Of a stretch of 64,000 nucleotides of DNA, positions 9,160 through 16,764 are shown one piece after another; position 1 is the first letter of the stretch; each line of letters opens with the position of its first letter. The DNA is from Kutzneria chonburiensis (GTDB lineage: Bacteria; Actinomycetota; Actinomycetes; Mycobacteriales; Pseudonocardiaceae). A program made the position numbers and the translations under genes. The notes under the pieces are model-generated. The model ran no database searches. It was not told the DNA's origin and worked only from the letters and a program-made list of their open reading frames with translations. The stretch lies in the NCBI RefSeq assembly GCF_028622115.1, contig NZ_CP097263.1, forward strand, positions 8,370,001 to 8,434,000, read 5' to 3'.

Positions 9160-9859
9160 CCAGGTTGACGCCCCGCAACGCGAGCAGGAGCTGGTTGTTC
9201 AACTCGACGACCAGTCGCGCCTGGGCCGGATCGCCCAACCGGAAAGGGTTCGGGAGGTGCGCGTCGGACGGGATGGATCGGGGCGGGGAAAGCGCGTGCC
9301 GGCCGGACTTGGCCGGTACGGGGGCGGTTGTTGCCGGCATGGCTGGTGCCGGGGCCAGCGCCGGCCTGGCCAGGGGCGGCACGGTGAACGCGGGCAACAC
9401 CGGCAGGTCGGGCAGCGCCGCCTGTAACGAGCGCAACTCGATTGCCGCCTGGTTCATGCCGGCGGCCGCGGCCTGGCCGGCGGCGGTGAGCTGGTCCCGG
9501 AAGCGGTCCAGGGAACCCCGGTTCAGCTCGGCGATGCCGGGAATCGGGCTGGTGCGCGCCTCCGCGATCAGCGAAGTGGCAACCGGCTGGAGGGTGGCCA
9601 ACATGTCGCGGTAGTCGGCGAGGGCATTCGCGGCCCAGGCGTGGGCGGCGGCGGCCCGAAGGCACGTTGTGGCGATCCGGATTCGGCCGTCCAGCGCGAG
9701 GTCGCTGGCGGGGCCGGTCCACTCGTCGACACGGGCGGCGCGCACGAACTGCCCGAGGTCCTCGAGACCGCTGGCGAGCTGGTGCAGCCGCTCGTGCTCG
9801 TTGGTGATGGCGTGGACGTTGCCTCGGAGCGGGGTGAGGCCGTCGTCGTTCGGGTGCAT
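9149..9859 (-). CDS. WXG100/ESX-like helical protein, possible type VII secretion partner
   Basis: A 236-residue protein. The ATG at 9857-9859 is 16 bp downstream of the stop of the EspC-like gene, so the two form an operon. The N-terminal 150 residues are predicted helical, with VDEWTGPASD (a W-x-G turn like that of WXG100 proteins) followed by an AWAANALADYRDML helix. The middle is alanine-rich helical and the C-terminal part is Pro/Ala-rich and flexible (VPPLARPALAPAPAMP). This layout resembles actinobacterial ESX substrates that are secreted as pairs. No toxin domain is recognisable. The function is inferred from its neighbour and shape only. Confidence 0.65.
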   Translation of the reverse strand: MHPNDDGLTPLRGNVHAITNEHERLHQLASGLEDLGQFVRAARVDEWTGPASDLALDGRIRIATTCLRAAAAHAWAANALADYRDMLATLQPVATSLIAEARTSPIPGIAELNRGSLDRFRDQLTAAGQAAAAGMNQAAIELRSLQAALPDLPVLPAFTVPPLARPALAPAPAMPATTAPVPAKSGRHALSPPRSIPSDAHLPNPFRLGDPAQARLVVELNNQLLLALRGVNLVSS

Positions 9860-9875
9860 CGGGATTCGTGGCTGT

Positions 9876-10178
9876 CTACGACCGCTGGGCCACCACGTCG
9901 GCCAGTTGGCGGGCCAGCTCCTCGTCCACGGTCCGGTAGCCGGCTGCGGTGGCGGCCAGTCGCTCGGCCAACGCGGTGAGGTCACCGTTGATGATCTTCA
10001 TTGCCTGCCGGGACGCGTCCTGAACAGCGCTGAGCGGCGCGACCAGTTCCGCGACATCCAGTTCGGCGGCATTGAGCAGGTACTTGCCGGCCGGCAGTTC
10101 GGCCAACTCGGCCCCACGAGCCCGAGTGCGGCCGGCCAGTCCGATCAGTTCGGCCGGATCAACCGAGAAGCTGGTCAT
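9876..10178 (-). CDS. EspC-like type VII secretion target
   Basis: A 100-residue helical protein beginning MTSFSVDPAELIGLAGRT and ending AAGYRTVDEELARQLADVV. This matches the EspC/T7SS-target family (ESX-1 secretion-associated proteins), in which two helices form a hairpin and a YxxxD/E signal (here YRTVDE) directs export. A strong Shine-Dalgarno GGGAGGA sits 6 bp before the ATG. It leads a two-gene operon with the WXG-like protein at 9149-9859. No ESX core component (EccB, EccC, EccD) is in the window, so the machinery must be encoded elsewhere. Confidence 0.75.
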   Translation of the reverse strand: MTSFSVDPAELIGLAGRTRARGAELAELPAGKYLLNAAELDVAELVAPLSAVQDASRQAMKIINGDLTALAERLAATAAGYRTVDEELARQLADVVAQRS

Positions 10179-10272
10179 GGTGTTCCTCCCCAGGATGGGT
10201 GGAGAGCGTAGCGGAACGGCATTGGCGCGGGGAGGGGTATTGGCATGGTGGATCGTTGCCCGGCGAAGTTTT

Positions 10273-11087
10273 TCAGAGTCGGCTGGTCATCATCTCGACC
10301 ACGGCCGGCGGAAACGCGATGGTGTGGTCGAGCTTTTCGGAAACCCGCGGTTCCGGATCAACCAGGATGCCGGTGCGGAGGGCGCGATCGCCGAGTTCAC
10401 GCAGCAGTGCCGCGCCGAGCAGTCGGCGAGCGTTCCACGGCGGCGTCACGCCCGATGTCCGGCCGTACTCGTTGTGACCGGAAAGGGTGAGGAACGTCGG
10501 CAGCCAATCCCCAAAATGAGGGATTGGGATGACGCGGAAGCCGGTGGACGGCGAGATCGGCACGAACAGCGGCGACCACAGGAACGTGTCGGCGATCCGG
10601 TCGACCACCCGGTTCAGGTCGTGCAGGTCGCGGCCGAGGCTGTGCAGGTTCTGCCGGGCCGCCGGCACGTCGTCCGGCGACCAGGAGGCGATCAGCTCGT
10701 CCAGGTCGGTGTGCAGCGCCGGCATGATCTCGGCCGCCGCGCACCGGCGGGTCTCGCTCGGCGAGTGGCCGTCGCCGTACTTGGCGTAGATGGCGGTGAG
10801 GCGGGGTTCGAGGTTGAGCCCCAGAACCGGGGGTCGTCCGAGATGTTGAAGTAATCGCGGGCCACCGCCGCGGTCGACTCGGAAAGCCGCTGACTGACCA
10901 CCAGGTCGATACGGGCGACGGCCTGCTCTCTGAGCTCGTCGACCGCGGCGTGCTGCGGTATTCCCCACAGCATGCGCAGATCGAAACCCAGTCGGCCGAC
11001 GAGATCGGGATGCCTGAGGCCGAGGCCCTTGTGGATGCCGTTCAGGGACTTTCTCGCCTTGGCCGGATCCAGTTCTCGAACGGTCAC
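10273..11087 (-). pseudogene. Hypothetical protein gene with a -1 frameshift
   Basis: Two overlapping minus-strand frames read as one protein of about 271 residues. The N-terminal frame starts VTVRELDPAKARKSLNGIH and runs to NISDDPRFWG; the C-terminal frame resumes at LNLEPRLTAIYAKYG and ends VVEMMTSRL. They join at the four-base run 10819-10822 (CCCC on the plus strand); a fifth base there restores one frame. The GTG at 11085-11087 is chosen because an AGAGG-like site lies upstream; a TTG at 11145-11147 would add 20 residues. No family is recognised and no signal peptide is seen. The break may be an assembly error, since other genes here show the same defect. Confidence 0.6.
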
Positions 11088-11317
11088 CTGCGATGCCTCT
11101 CGATGAGTGAGCGGCCGATCGTAGGGTGGCCCGCCGTCGACCGTCAATTCGGCCCGGTGACCAGCGATGATGAAAATCTGTCAGGTTTCCGCCACGGATG
11201 TGTGACGGGAAGTTGGCGGGAAATAAAGCTGACCGGTTCTTCGATGGAACATCGTTGCCGGTGAGTGGGCGGCTAGCGTCCGTTCCGTTCTTGGTTCGAC
11301 ACGAAACGGAGCACGTC

Positions 11318-11470
11318 ATGACCGCGACGATCGCTGTTCTGATCTATCTGGTGGGTTTTCAGTCGGGACTGCTGGTGACGCTGGCCGCCCGCCTCCGCAA
11401 GCTGATGGGAATGGACCGGGACCGGCAGCTGATGGCCCGACTCGAACGCGCGGTGATCGAAGGCCGATAG
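11318..11470 (+). CDS. Small single-pass membrane protein
   Basis: A 50-residue ORF with an N-terminal hydrophobic helix (TATIAVLIYLVGFQSGLLVTLAA) followed by a basic and amphipathic tail (RLRKLMGMDRDRQLMARLERAVIEG). It starts at an ATG preceded by GGAGC, and a strong hairpin terminator follows the stop by 3 bp, which supports it being a real gene. The function is unknown. The frame is open upstream to 11198, but that part has no coding character. Confidence 0.55.
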   Translation: MTATIAVLIYLVGFQSGLLVTLAARLRKLMGMDRDRQLMARLERAVIEGR

Positions 11471-11472
11471 CA

Positions 11473-11506
11473 CCGTGGGGCGTCCGCCGCAGCGGACGCC
11501 CCACGG
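11473..11506. terminator. Bidirectional terminator hairpin
   Basis: A perfect 15-bp inverted repeat (11473-11487 and 11492-11506, arms CCGTGGGGCGTCCGC and its complement) with a 4-base loop. It lies between two convergent small genes and would stop transcription from both sides. Confidence 0.85.
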
Positions 11507-11518
11507 CTCGGCCCGACC

Positions 11519-11740
11519 TCAGTTCTCGGAGTCGCGGTGCCGGGCGGCGTAGATGATCACGCCGAACGCGGCGGCGAGGATGAACAGGCCGGCGGCGCCG
11601 GCGAAGATCAGGTCGCCGTTGCCCTGATCGGGCTGGGCGGTGACCTGTGGGCTGGGCGAGGCGGCCTGGGCCTGTACGGCGAACAGGACGGCGAGGACGA
11701 CGGCGGCGGCGCTGGCAGTAACGGTGCGGAAGAACTTCAT
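11519..11740 (-). CDS. Small exported membrane-anchored protein
   Basis: A 73-residue protein with a Sec signal peptide (MKFFRTVTASAAAVVLAVLF, cleavage likely after AQA), then a short polar segment (SPSPQVTAQPDQGNGD). A C-terminal membrane helix (LIFAGAAGLFILAAAFGVIIYAA) and a charged tail RHRDSEN follow. This gives a protein anchored from outside by its C-terminus. A GTG one codon upstream (11741-11743) is also possible; an AAGGGG site precedes both. No family assignment. Confidence 0.7.
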   Translation of the reverse strand: MKFFRTVTASAAAVVLAVLFAVQAQAASPSPQVTAQPDQGNGDLIFAGAAGLFILAAAFGVIIYAARHRDSEN

Positions 11741-11937
11741 CACTTCTGATCCCCTTGAACGGCTTCACCACCAACGACGCACGGGAAGGGGAGATCGTTG
11801 CCCTCGTCGCGCAGGTCACAACCCGATGGGGTCACATCCTGAGATTCCCCTGTGGACTTCGCGGACGCGGCACGAAGCGAGGTGGGCTCGACGTTAAAGC
11901 GTGTGTAAGGCGGACAAGCCGACGAGGAGGGCCCATC

Positions 11938-12423
11938 ATGACCACTGCATTCGCGAACAACTCGGCCGGTTCGGCGCTGCCTACGCCGCCGACCGGCTGG
12001 CCGATCGGCTCGTACGACACCTACGAGCAGGCCCAGCGGGCGGTGGACTTCCTGGCCGACCGGGACTTCCCGGTGCAGGACATCACGATCGTCGGCGTCG
12101 AGCCGATGCTGGTTGAACGGGTCGCGGGCCGGCTGAGCTGGGGTCGGGTGCTGGGCGCGGCCGCCGCGTCCGGGGCCTGGTTCGGTCTGTTCGTCGGCAT
12201 CCTGCTGTCGCTGTTCACGGTGAGCGGCGGCTGGTGGGCGATCGCGATCGGCCTGCTGGCCGGTGTTGGCTCGAGCATGATCTTCGCCGCGATCAGCTAC
12301 GCGTCGACCAGGGGCAAGCGCGACTTCGTGTCGCAGAGCCAGCTGGTGGCCCGCCGCTACGACGTGCTGTGCCAGCCGCGCAACGCGGAGGCGGGCCGGA
12401 ACCTGCTCTACTCGCTGGGCTGA
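11938..12423 (+). CDS. General stress protein 17M-like membrane protein
   Basis: A 161-residue protein. Residues about 23-50 contain GSYDTYEQAQRAVDFLADRDFPV followed by ITIVGVEP, the pattern of the YflT/GSP17M domain. Two adjacent membrane segments follow (VLGAAAASGAWFGLFVGILLSLF and WWAIAIGLLAGVGSSMIFAAISY), then a cytoplasmic tail. Proteins of this type are linked to stress responses in Gram-positives, with no known biochemical activity. The ATG is preceded by an excellent GAGGAGGG site; the open frame upstream is not used. Its end overlaps the convergent pterin dehydratase gene by 16 bp. Confidence 0.85.
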   Translation: MTTAFANNSAGSALPTPPTGWPIGSYDTYEQAQRAVDFLADRDFPVQDITIVGVEPMLVERVAGRLSWGRVLGAAAASGAWFGLFVGILLSLFTVSGGWWAIAIGLLAGVGSSMIFAAISYASTRGKRDFVSQSQLVARRYDVLCQPRNAEAGRNLLYSLG

Positions 12424-12713
12424 CCGAGCAGCTCCAGCACCCCGTCGATCTCGCCGGCGAGCATCACGTCCAAGGCCGTGATGCCGCCGGCGCTGTGCGT
12501 CGAGACCCGGAACACCAGCGTCCGCCAGCGGATGTCGATGTCGGGGTGGTGGTTGTCGTTCTCGGCGATCTCGGCCACGCGGTTCACCGCCTGGATGGCC
12601 ATCGGGAAGCTGTCCAGTTCCACGGTGCGCATCAGGGCCGAGCCGTCCAGCTGCCACAGGGGCCGCCGGCCGAGTGCTTCGGTGACCTGATCGTCGGTGA
12701 GCAGAGCAACCAT
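12408..12713 (-). CDS. 4a-hydroxytetrahydrobiopterin (pterin-4a-carbinolamine) dehydratase
   Basis: A 101-residue PCD/DCoH family protein. The active-site signature is seen as ENDNHHPDIDIRW, with the histidine pair, and a later THSAGGITALD. The enzyme dehydrates 4a-hydroxy-pterin after aromatic amino acid hydroxylation; in bacteria it may also act on other pterins. The ATG at 12711-12713 gives MVALLTDDQVTEAL, a usual start; another ATG at 12720-12722 would add three residues. The upstream open frame runs through the TPP riboswitch and is not coding. Convergent with the stress protein gene. Confidence 0.9.
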   Translation of the reverse strand: MVALLTDDQVTEALGRRPLWQLDGSALMRTVELDSFPMAIQAVNRVAEIAENDNHHPDIDIRWRTLVFRVSTHSAGGITALDVMLAGEIDGVLELLGQPSE

Positions 12714-12764
12714 GCCGTCCATGGTGGTCCCGACCGCGCCGAAATGCAGCGTAAGCTCCGGGTG

Positions 12765-12857
12765 AGCCACGGGAGTCCGGTGCAGCCGGGCTGAGAGGAG
12801 AGCGGGCGAGCTCTCGACCGTAAGCACCTGATCCGGGTCATGCCGGTGTAGGGAGGC
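12765..12857 (+). promoter_or_regulatory. TPP (THI-box) riboswitch
   Basis: The conserved elements are present in order: CACGGGAGTCCGG (12768-12780), GGGCTGAGAGG (12788-12798) and CCTGATCCGGGTCATGCCGG (12827-12846), followed by GTGTAGGGAGG. These are the thi-box sequences that bind thiamine pyrophosphate. It sits 43 bp before the thiB start, with the Shine-Dalgarno just beyond it. This means the transporter is turned down when thiamine pyrophosphate is plentiful. Confidence 0.95.
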
Positions 12858-12899
12858 AGTACGGGCGACCTCGCGCGACGAGGTCACCTGGAGGAGAAC

Positions 12900-13946
12900 T
12901 TGACCGGGACGGCACGGCTGGCCGCGCTGGGGCTGGCGGCGATGACGCTCGCGGGCTGTTCGCTGGTCGGAGGGGGTGAACAGCCCGCGACCGACCACAC
13001 GGTGACCCTGGTGACCCACGATTCGTGGGCGGTGGACAAGGCGCTGTGGGCGGACTTCCAGAAGACCTCGGGCATCACGGTCAAGGTCAGCATGAACGGT
13101 GACGCCGGCGCGCTGACCAACAAGCTGGTGCTGACCAAGGCCAACCCGATCGGCGACCTCGCGTACGGAGTGGACAGCACGTTCGCCTCCCGGGCGCTGA
13201 AGGAGGGCGTCTTCGCCCCCTACACCAGCCCGGACGCGAGCAAGGGCCCGCAGCGCTACCAGCTGGACGATTCGCACCGGCTGACCGCGATCGACGTCGG
13301 CGACGTCTGCCTGAACGTCGACACGGGCTGGTACGCGCAGCACAACCTGCCGGCGCCGACCGGCTACAACGACCTCGTCGACCCGAAGTACAAGGGGCAG
13401 ACGGTGGTGGAGGACCCCTCGACCTCGTCACCGGGCCTGGCCTTCCTGCTGGGCACGGTCAAGCAGTTCGGCGCGGACAAGTGGCCGGACTTCTGGACGA
13501 AGCTGAAGGCCAATGACGTCAAGGTCGACGCGGGCTGGGACGAGGCCTACACGCAGGACTTCTCGGGCTCGTCGGGCAAGGGCCCGCGCCCGGTCGTGGT
13601 GTCCTACGCCTCCTCGCCGGCCGACGAGATCGGCTCTGACGGCAAGCCGCGCACCAAGGCCCTGCTGAGCACCTGCTACCGCCAGGTCGAGTACTCGGGC
13701 GTGCTGGCCGGCGCGAAGAACCCGGACGACGCCAAGAAGGTGCTGGACTTCCTGGTCTCGCAGAAGTTCCAGGAGCAGGTGCCGGCCAGCATGTACGTCT
13801 ACCCGTCGCGCGAGGGCGTTGCCCTGCCGGACGCCTGGAAGACGGCGGCGCCGCTGCCGGACGCGCCGGCGCAGCTGCCGGCCGACCAGGTGGACGCCAA
13901 CCGGGAGAAGTGGGTCCAGCAGTGCCGAACGCTGCTGCAAGGCTAG
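12900..13946 (+). CDS. thiB: Thiamine ABC transporter substrate-binding lipoprotein
   Basis: A 348-residue periplasmic-type binding protein with a lipobox LAGC (Cys20), so it is anchored to the outer face of the membrane. The start VTLVTHDSWAVDKALWADFQ and later TGWYAQHNLPAPTGYNDLVDPKYKGQ match the ThiB/TbpA fold. The start is a TTG with GAGGAGAA just upstream. It is the first gene after the TPP riboswitch and overlaps the permease gene, so its ligand is thiamine or a thiamine precursor or phosphate. Confidence 0.93.
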   Translation: MTGTARLAALGLAAMTLAGCSLVGGGEQPATDHTVTLVTHDSWAVDKALWADFQKTSGITVKVSMNGDAGALTNKLVLTKANPIGDLAYGVDSTFASRALKEGVFAPYTSPDASKGPQRYQLDDSHRLTAIDVGDVCLNVDTGWYAQHNLPAPTGYNDLVDPKYKGQTVVEDPSTSSPGLAFLLGTVKQFGADKWPDFWTKLKANDVKVDAGWDEAYTQDFSGSSGKGPRPVVVSYASSPADEIGSDGKPRTKALLSTCYRQVEYSGVLAGAKNPDDAKKVLDFLVSQKFQEQVPASMYVYPSREGVALPDAWKTAAPLPDAPAQLPADQVDANREKWVQQCRTLLQG

Positions 13947-15499
13947 TTCTGCCGCTGCTCGCCCTGGTCCCGGTCGGCTTCCTCGGTCTGTTCTTCGCCT
14001 GGCCGGTGGTGTCGATCGTCGGCATCGGGCTGGGCGGCAGCGGCGTGACGGACGTCCTGACCAGCGCCGACACCTGGCGGCTGGTGGCGTTCACGCTCGG
14101 TCAGGCGGCCGCGGCGACGCTGGTGGCGGTGCTGATGGGCATGCCGCTGGCGTTCGTCCTGGCCCGCTGCAACCTGCCCGGGGTCGGCCTGGTGCGCACG
14201 CTGATTCTGGTGCCGTTCGTACTGCCCACGGTCGTGGTCGGCCTGGCTTTCCGGGCGTTGCTGCCGGACGGCGGCGTGCTGTCGATCGTGCTGGCCAACG
14301 CGTTTTTCAACGTTGCGGTGGTCGCGCGGACGGTCGGCGGCCTGTGGGCGCATACGGATCGGCGCGCCGAGGAGGCGGCCCGGTCGCTGGGCGCGTCGCG
14401 CCGGCGGGCGTTCACCTCGGTCGTGCTGCCGGCGATCGCGCCGGCGGTCGGATCGGCCGCGGCGGTGGTTTTTCTCTTCTGCGCCACCAGCTTTGGCGTG
14501 GTGCTGATGCTCGGAGGGGCCCGCTACCGGACGCTGGAGACGGAGATCTACCTCCGCACGGTCGACCTGTTCGACCTGCCCGGCGCGGCGGCGTTGTCGA
14601 TCTTGCAGGTGGTGGCGGTGATCGCCGTGCTGCTGGTCGGTGCGGCGGCCCGGCGACGCCGTGAGACGGCGTTGAAGCTGCGCGGTCGCTTCGAGACGGC
14701 AAGAAGGCCGACCGGCGGCGAATGGATCGTGGTCGGTGCGGCGGCGGCCGTCGTGATCGCCCTGCTGGTGCCGATCGTCGGCCTGATCGCCAAGTCGCTG
14801 ACCACAATGGACGGTTGGCGCGCGCTCGCCGGCACCGGCGTCGACGGCACGCTCGAAGTCTCGGCCTGGCAGGCGGCGTCGAACTCGGTGAAAGCGGCGA
14901 CCGACGCCACCATCCTCGCGATGCTGCTCGGCGTGACGGCGGCCGTGGTGCTTTCGCAACTGCGACGGGGCCGTGCCGTGCTGGGCGAGACGCTGGACCT
15001 GGCGCTGATGCTGCCGCTGGGCGTCTCGGCGGTGACGGTTGGCTTCGGCTACCTCGTCACGCTCGGCGATCTGCCCTTCGACCTGCGCACATCGCCGCTG
15101 CTGGTGCCGTTCGCGCAGGCACTGGTGATCACGCCGTTGATCGTCCGGACGGTGTTGCCGGTGCTGCGGGCGATCGACGAGCGCCTGCGGCAGGCCGCCG
15201 GCACGCTCGGCGCCGGGCCGCTGCGCGTGTGGCGTGAGGTCGACCTGGCGCTGGCCTGGCGGTCGCTGATCGCCGCGGCCGGCTTCGGCTATGTGGTCGC
15301 GCTGGGCGAGTTCGGCGCGACGAGTTTCCTGGCGCGGCCGGACGCGCCGACGCTGCCGGTGGCGATCGCGCGGCTGATCAGCCGGCCGGGCGAGCTGAAC
15401 AACGAGATGGCGTACGCGGCCTGTGTGGTGCTGATGCTGGTCACCGTGCTGGCGGTCGTGCTGATCGAGCGGATGACGCCGGCGGTTGGGGAGTTCTGA
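13922..15499 (+). CDS. thiP: Thiamine ABC transporter permease
   Basis: A fused permease of 525 residues with two sets of six or so membrane segments, as in ThiP. Each half carries an EAA loop (first AEEAARSLGASRRRAF, second LRQAAGTLGAGPLRVW). The GTG at 13922 overlaps the end of thiB; another GTG at 13910 is possible but has a less well-placed ribosome site. It ends with TGA overlapping the ATG of the ATPase gene. It carries the ligand delivered by ThiB. Confidence 0.92.
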   Translation: MPNAAARLVLPLLALVPVGFLGLFFAWPVVSIVGIGLGGSGVTDVLTSADTWRLVAFTLGQAAAATLVAVLMGMPLAFVLARCNLPGVGLVRTLILVPFVLPTVVVGLAFRALLPDGGVLSIVLANAFFNVAVVARTVGGLWAHTDRRAEEAARSLGASRRRAFTSVVLPAIAPAVGSAAAVVFLFCATSFGVVLMLGGARYRTLETEIYLRTVDLFDLPGAAALSILQVVAVIAVLLVGAAARRRRETALKLRGRFETARRPTGGEWIVVGAAAAVVIALLVPIVGLIAKSLTTMDGWRALAGTGVDGTLEVSAWQAASNSVKAATDATILAMLLGVTAAVVLSQLRRGRAVLGETLDLALMLPLGVSAVTVGFGYLVTLGDLPFDLRTSPLLVPFAQALVITPLIVRTVLPVLRAIDERLRQAAGTLGAGPLRVWREVDLALAWRSLIAAAGFGYVVALGEFGATSFLARPDAPTLPVAIARLISRPGELNNEMAYAACVVLMLVTVLAVVLIERMTPAVGEF

Positions 15500-16533
15500 T
15501 GGCACTGGAACTACAGGGTTTGTCCATTCGGTACGGCGACTTCGCGGCCGTGTCCGATGTGGACCTGGCCGTGGCCGACGGCGAGGTCGTCGCGCTGCTG
15601 GGCCCGTCCGGCTGCGGCAAGTCGACGCTGCTGCGGGCGGTGGCAGGCCTGGAACGACCGGCTGCCGGCGCGATTCGTTGGGATGGCACGGATCTGGCCG
15701 GCGTCGCGGTACACCGCCGGGACTTCGGACTGGTGTTCCAGGACGGACAACTGTTCCCGCACAAGGATGTCGCAGCCAACGTGGCGTTCGGCATGCGCAT
15801 GCACCACGTCGACAAGGGCCAGCAGAAGGCGCGGATCGAGGAGCTGCTGGCGCTGGTCGGGCTCGGCGGCTACGGCCATCGGCGCGTCACCGAGCTGTCC
15901 GGCGGCGAGCAGCAACGCGTCGCATTGGCCCGTGCCCTGGCGCCCAAGCCCCGCTTGCTTCTTCTCGACGAACCACTGTCCGCTTTGGACCGTGCGCTGC
16001 GCGAGCAGCTCGCCGTCGACCTCGCCGCGCTGCTGCGGGCCACCGGCACCACCGCGCTGGTCGTCACCCACGACCACGACGAGGCGTTCACGCTGGCCGA
16101 CCGCGTCGCACTGATGCAGGCCGGCCGGATTCGCCAGGTCGGGCCGCCGGACGAGGTGTGGCGGCGGCCGGCCGACGACGTGGTGGCCGGCTTCCTCGGC
16201 TGCACCACCTTCGTGCCGGCCGAAGCCGCGGACGACCTGGTGACCAGTCCGCTCGGCGAGATCGCCCTGCCCGGCTCCGGCGACGGCACGGTACTGCTCG
16301 GCTTGCGGGCCAACGCTTTGCGTACCGATCCGGCCGGCTTCGTGCGCGGCGAGGTCGTGCAGCGGCTGCACCGCCGTGATCATGCCCGGCTGTTGGTCCA
16401 GCTCAGTGGCGACGGCGTGCCGAGCAGCCCGGTGGAGGCGGTGGCGCCGGTGGCCGGCGCACCCGAGCCGGGCGAGTCGATCCGGCTCGCGCTCGACGCC
16501 GACGGCATCGCGCTCACCGGCCAGCCGGCTTGA
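15499..16533 (+). CDS. thiQ: Thiamine ABC transporter ATP-binding protein
   Basis: A 344-residue ABC ATPase. Walker A is GPSGCGKST (about residues 35-43), the Q-loop lies in LVFQDGQLFPHK, the signature is LSGGEQQRVALARAL, Walker B is LLLLDEPLSALD and the H-loop is VVTHDHDEA. A C-terminal extension of about 110 residues resembles the TOBE-type regulatory domain of iron and spermidine importers, longer than in E. coli ThiQ. Its start overlaps the permease stop (TGATG), so it closes the thiBPQ operon under the TPP riboswitch. Confidence 0.92.
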   Translation: MALELQGLSIRYGDFAAVSDVDLAVADGEVVALLGPSGCGKSTLLRAVAGLERPAAGAIRWDGTDLAGVAVHRRDFGLVFQDGQLFPHKDVAANVAFGMRMHHVDKGQQKARIEELLALVGLGGYGHRRVTELSGGEQQRVALARALAPKPRLLLLDEPLSALDRALREQLAVDLAALLRATGTTALVVTHDHDEAFTLADRVALMQAGRIRQVGPPDEVWRRPADDVVAGFLGCTTFVPAEAADDLVTSPLGEIALPGSGDGTVLLGLRANALRTDPAGFVRGEVVQRLHRRDHARLLVQLSGDGVPSSPVEAVAPVAGAPEPGESIRLALDADGIALTGQPA

Positions 16534-16764
16534 ACGCACCGGTGGGCGGGCGCTCATCGCCGGGCCGTCCGTCACCGTGATTCGGATCCCTTCGGTGTCG
16601 TAAATTTGGAATGCTTTTCTCCCTGATTTGCGGGTGTGTGTGCCGCCGATCGGTGCGGCCGAAGTCGGCGTGACCGTTTGTCGCGCGTTTTCGACTGGTC
16701 GCCGCAGATCTCTACGGCCGTCCTCGGCTGCCGGTAGCGTCCGTATGTCCTTGGGAGCCGGGGG
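16534..16764. other. Gap between thiQ and the STAND gene
   Basis: This 231-bp gap has a locally AT-richer part (16598-16630, AAATTTGGAATGCTTTTC) that could hold the promoter of the downstream gene. No clear -35/-10 pair or strong hairpin was identified. A short open frame (16628-16813) crosses it but has no coding signs. Confidence 0.4.

Noticed and set aside
12408-13343. 311-codon minus-strand frame extending the pterin dehydratase
   Set aside because: The extension crosses the TPP riboswitch and mirrors thiB.
13943-15505. 520-codon minus-strand frame
   Set aside because: Arg/His/Gln-rich mirror of the thiamine permease gene.
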